Of a stretch of DNA of 64,000 nucleotides, positions 61,019-64,000 are shown one piece after another; position 1 is the stretch's first letter; each line of letters starts with the position of its first letter. The notes under the pieces were generated by a model. The model was not told where the DNA came from. It did no database searches and worked only from the letters and a program-made list of their open reading frames with translations. The stretch spans positions 10,324,479 through 10,388,478 of the forward strand of contig OZ017800.1 in NCBI GenBank assembly GCA_963969395.1, written 5' to 3'. This DNA is from Pseudoscleropodium purum (Eukaryota; Streptophyta; Bryopsida; Hypnales; Brachytheciaceae). A program made the translations under genes and the position numbers.

Positions 61019-61224
61019 CTCCCTCTATCCCAAAATGATCTTCTAGTTCGACAAAATGTTTGAGATTAAGGCTAAAAATAATGTTATTTCAACTTGTTTC
61101 TAAGTATTTCAAGGAAGTAGTTATTCTTTCATTGAATCTTCAAGAACAAAAATGAACATTTTTTAACAACCTAAAAAGAATTCTAGGACAAAAAAATTAA
61201 GGAGAATCAAAAGATCAGAGGGAC
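61019..61224. mobile_element. Stowaway-like MITE
   Basis: A 206-bp element flanked by TA on both sides (61017-61018, 61225-61226). The left end, CTCCCTCTATCCCAAAATGA, closely follows the Stowaway consensus start; the right end is an imperfect inverse (GATCAGAGGGAC). TCTAG words recur inside each arm. Stowaway MITEs are non-autonomous Tc1/mariner derivatives with TA target duplications, which fits. It is non-coding. Confidence 0.75.
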
Positions 61225-61226
61225 TA

Positions 61227-62385
61227 CTTCTTTAGTATGAACATTGTTGTATAACAACATAAAATCAACACTTGGAGTTGGAGTTGTAGAATAAAATGGG
61301 AAAAAGTTAAGAAGACATTGCAAGTCTATAATAGGTGACTAAACCACTTGGAGTTAAAACAAGAATGAAGAAGTTGAGGATGCTAAGGAACTTGCTTCTA
61401 CAACCAATCAATGGTGTTGGTTTATACTCTCCCTTCTTTCATGCATTGAGCTTTTGTCCCTTTGTTTTGAAAAAAGTAAGTTGTACTTAGGGTCTCTCAC
61501 ACATGCATTGCAGGAGGTAGATTTTCAACTCTCAATATCATTCACAAGTCATCATCAAATCAAACAAGTGACCACTCAATCTTGAAGAGAATTTCAAAAG
61601 CTTTCCAAAGAGCTTGTCAAAGCTTGTCTAGTAGAATGGATCCAATCATGCCCGAGGGCAAGCATATATGTACAAATTTCCTTAAGAAAATTTATAGAGG
61701 TCTCACAAGGTCTGCATCAAAAGACCTGAAGGCAGTGCCCAGGTTTTATAAATGAACCTACTACTGCTCTGACGTCAAAAAGTATTCCGCTTACGTGTAA
61801 CTGTCTCTCTTGTGAACCACATTAATAGCTAAAGAATGATCAATCTCCTGCCTCTGAATAAAGAACCGTCGCATCACTGCAATCATATTAGTCACTGCCA
61901 AAAATATAACGGAATTCGACGATTCATCCAGATCTTCTGCTCCATCTCAGGAATTCATTCAAACAGACAAAAGTTGTGAATCATGATACAATCTCAGGCT
62001 CTGCTACTGAGAGCATTGATGCCAACCTGCAGTATGAAAACGTACAGATAATAACATACACCCTCAAGGACGTGGAGAGTATTAGCAGCAGACTTCAATC
62101 AGGCCATTCCTGCTCCTGTAGCACTGGCCACCCAACTGAAAAGTCATGCAGAATGTCTTTGATTGTCTCAAGCATCTATAATGTCAGAAACGATCGTGTA
62201 GTCCCACTCAGTATTCATGCTGCAGGAACGTCTGTAAGTTGATCGATCACCATAATTCGAAACTGCTTGTCAGCCGAGTTTGTAGCCGACCATATTCAGA
62301 AAAGCATATACCATGCCATCGCATATGTGATAATCTGACTGTTGCCTTATGAGACACCTCCGTTGCTGCATCAGACATTAGCACT
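61227..62385. other. Region downstream of the FRA10AC1 gene
   Basis: AT-rich up to about 61700, then more balanced sequence to 62385 that may be the gene's 3'-UTR. A plus-strand frame at 61976-62242 resembles nothing known and is not called. Confidence 0.4.
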
Positions 62386-63822
62386 TTATAGAAACATGTC
62401 CTTGAAATAGGGCTCAAACTCTCCATCCTTGTGCTCTCCCGCTTTTCCAATGGCTTCTTTTCTCGAGATTTGCTTGAACCGCGACTCCTCCTCGTCCTCA
62501 CTGGATCCAGAGTCATCACTGTCTTCTTCTTCTTCTTTCGAAGAACTTGGTAGCTTGTCGTTAACAGTCTCTCTCCTCTTTTCCTTACTATTGCTTCTCC
62601 TTCTCTTCTCTCTCTTTCTCTCTTTTAGCAGCCTCCGTTTCTTCCGTCTCGACTCCTTTCTCAGTTCCCTCTCCAGCTCTTTCTCCTTCCGGTAGTTCAG
62701 CTTGTAGGAACACTTTGGACAAACGCGCAATTTCACAAGCGCCTGTTTACTCTCCCCTGCCTCAGTGTAAGCAAAATTAACCTCGTAGCTTCGAAGACCT
62801 TCACGAGCAGTGCACTTCTTGTTGCCACATTCGAATTGCCCCTTCCCACTGACGACTTCTTTCTCAGTCCTCCATCTCAGTCCAATGCGATTCTCTTTGT
62901 ACCTGAAGACCAACAGAGATTCCTTTAAAATTGATTTCAAATGACTAACTCGATTCATAATACCATGACAAAATATAAATCATATGAGGCTACATTTTGT
63001 ATCACCAGAATCACTGAAGAACATTGCATGAATTGGTCCAAAAATAAATAAAAGTGAATAAAAAAAGTAACCACAAGACCTACTCAAAACTGCTCAAGAA
63101 AACATGAGGCTCAATTTGGCCCTCTGGAGGTTAAATACACAAGCAGCAAAAGATCTCCACGCAGACATATTGCTGCACAAGCTCAATTAACAAGCTACAG
63201 GATTTCAAATTCCGTTTCTAGGGTTTCTTAGGCGTTCCAGTACCAAATCCCAACTGAGTCTAAGAACCAAATCATAAGAATAGTTTAAAATGACCAATTC
63301 AATTAATCACATTGTGAAACATATAGTTCTGCTCGCGCTTTATTTTATGTCACCAGAATCAGTGAAGATGCATCATGTGTTGGTCAAAAAACTAAAAACT
63401 GAGTCAAAAAAAGGTCTTGTATGACGTCCTCAAAACAGCTTTTAAGAAAGAAACAAAAGCCCTAAATGAGACCCTTGGTCCATTAAAAGGTTAAAAATTC
63501 CATACCTCGACATATCTGCAATGCAATACTCCTTGAAGAGCTTATCGTGGTACCGCTTAGCCAGGCGCTGCTCCCACGACCTCTCCAAGTCATCCTCCTC
63601 GCTGCGAATGAACCGGTAAGTCTCCTTCAATGTATCCCGGTCCGTCTTGACAGGATGAACCTGCTGTTGCACCGACACAGCACCCCCGTAGTATGTTTGA
63701 TAGTCAAGCATGAATTGCTTATGGCGCTCGTACGCATTCAACCCCAAGACGCGGTCATGGTACTGCTGTCGCCGCTGCTGCCGCTCGAAGACGTCATTCT
63801 TGACGCCCGTGAAGGACGCCAT
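62386..63822 (-). CDS. FRA10AC1: FRA10AC1 homologue
   Basis: Member of the conserved eukaryotic Fra10Ac1 family, a nuclear protein found with spliceosomal complexes. Exons 63822-63506 and 62902-62386 join within an Arg codon (TCG AG|G TAC), giving 277 aa. Conserved core: KRYHDKLFKEYCIADMSR|YKENRIGLRWR, EVVSGKGQFECGNKKC, SYEVNFAYTEAGE and LRVCPKCSYKLNYRK. Four cysteines (131, 136, 167, 170) form a zinc-ribbon-like pair of knuckles. After residue 175 the tail is low-complexity: KR-rich helix, then Ser/Glu/Asp acidic, then FEPYFKDMFL. The ATG at 63822 gives MASFTGVKNDVFERQQRRQQ. The intron contains a diverged tandem duplication. Confidence 0.95.
62903..63505 (-). other. FRA10AC1 intron with tandem duplication
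   Basis: Two diverged head-to-tail units, at about 62940-63135 and 63281-63493. Shared landmarks are TCACCAGAATCAxTGAAGA, a TTGGTC-AAAAA block, CAAAACxGCT and a terminal AGGTTAAA. The unit ends resemble the right end of the 0.9-kb inverted-repeat family. Confidence 0.75.
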
Positions 63823-64000
63823 AGCCAACTCTAAACCCTAGGAACAGCAGCAAACAGAAGTAAACCGAATTGCAGTGCCATCACCAGGCTCGATGAAAAC
63901 AGCAACAAGCATCGACCAGAAATTCCATGGAACAATTTTCTGCATTGAATTAAGAAAAGATTTACAACGATGGCGAATTTCGTTAGAGTCCAGAAGGAGA
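63823..64000 (-). promoter_or_regulatory. Leader and promoter-proximal region of FRA10AC1
   Basis: Sequence upstream of the start codon on the minus strand. A CCTAGGGTTTAGAGTT telo-box-like word (AAACCCTAGG on the plus strand, 63833-63842) lies 11 bases from the ATG. The region is cut by the window end. Confidence 0.45.

Noticed and set aside
62429..62695. Plus-strand Ser/Leu-rich frame
   Set aside because: Antisense shadow of the Lys/Arg/Glu-rich tail of the FRA10AC1 gene.
1..64000. CRISPR arrays, bacterial operons, tRNA or rRNA genes
   Set aside because: No regularly spaced identical repeats, no ribosome-binding-site organisation, and I found no cloverleaf with an intact B-box-type GGTTCGANTCC word.

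Overview
This window is nuclear DNA of a land plant. The genes have GT-AG introns, the leaders carry plant telo-box motifs (AAACCCTAA), and one gene is a plastid-targeted ADP-glucose pyrophosphorylase large subunit. The intergenic DNA is very AT-rich and full of small inverted-repeat transposons. A non-flowering plant is plausible, but I cannot fix the lineage from the sequence alone.

Layout. Positions 1-22440 hold no gene I can support. They are AT-rich repeat DNA with MITE-like elements, a family of about 0.9 kb ending in TTAACCCCTAAAGTCCC-like repeats, and a large foldback (two arms of about 970 bp, 13937-16866). The only long plus-strand gene follows: the AGPase large subunit (CDS 23647-27624, 7 coding exons plus a probable 5'-UTR intron). 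All other genes are on the minus strand: an unrecognised small-protein gene (29297-29539, leader intron to about 30600), a pinin homologue (35324-40480, 10 exons), a theta-class glutathione S-transferase (44909-48757, 6 exons), a LEA_2/NHL-type membrane protein (55580-56191, single exon), a DTW-domain tRNA acp3U transferase (57160-59256, 2 exons) and a FRA10AC1 homologue (62386-63822, 2 exons). AT-rich repeat blocks separate them at 30.7-33.9, 40.8-44.9, 49.4-55.4 and 59.7-61.7 kb.

I rebuilt each multi-exon gene by hand. Every splice junction has GT-AG ends and the exon lengths sum to whole codons. The genes are housekeeping genes and do not form one pathway: starch synthesis (AGPase), mRNA splicing (pinin and FRA10AC1), tRNA modification (DTW) and detoxification (GST theta).

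I found no obvious new multi-gene system. The most unusual signals are four gene introns that each contain degenerate tandem arrays, a MITE family with 34-bp perfect termini and a 9-bp target duplication, a related MITE trapped in both arms of the large foldback, the 0.9-kb inverted-repeat family, and an AGPase large subunit that keeps both catalytic residues.
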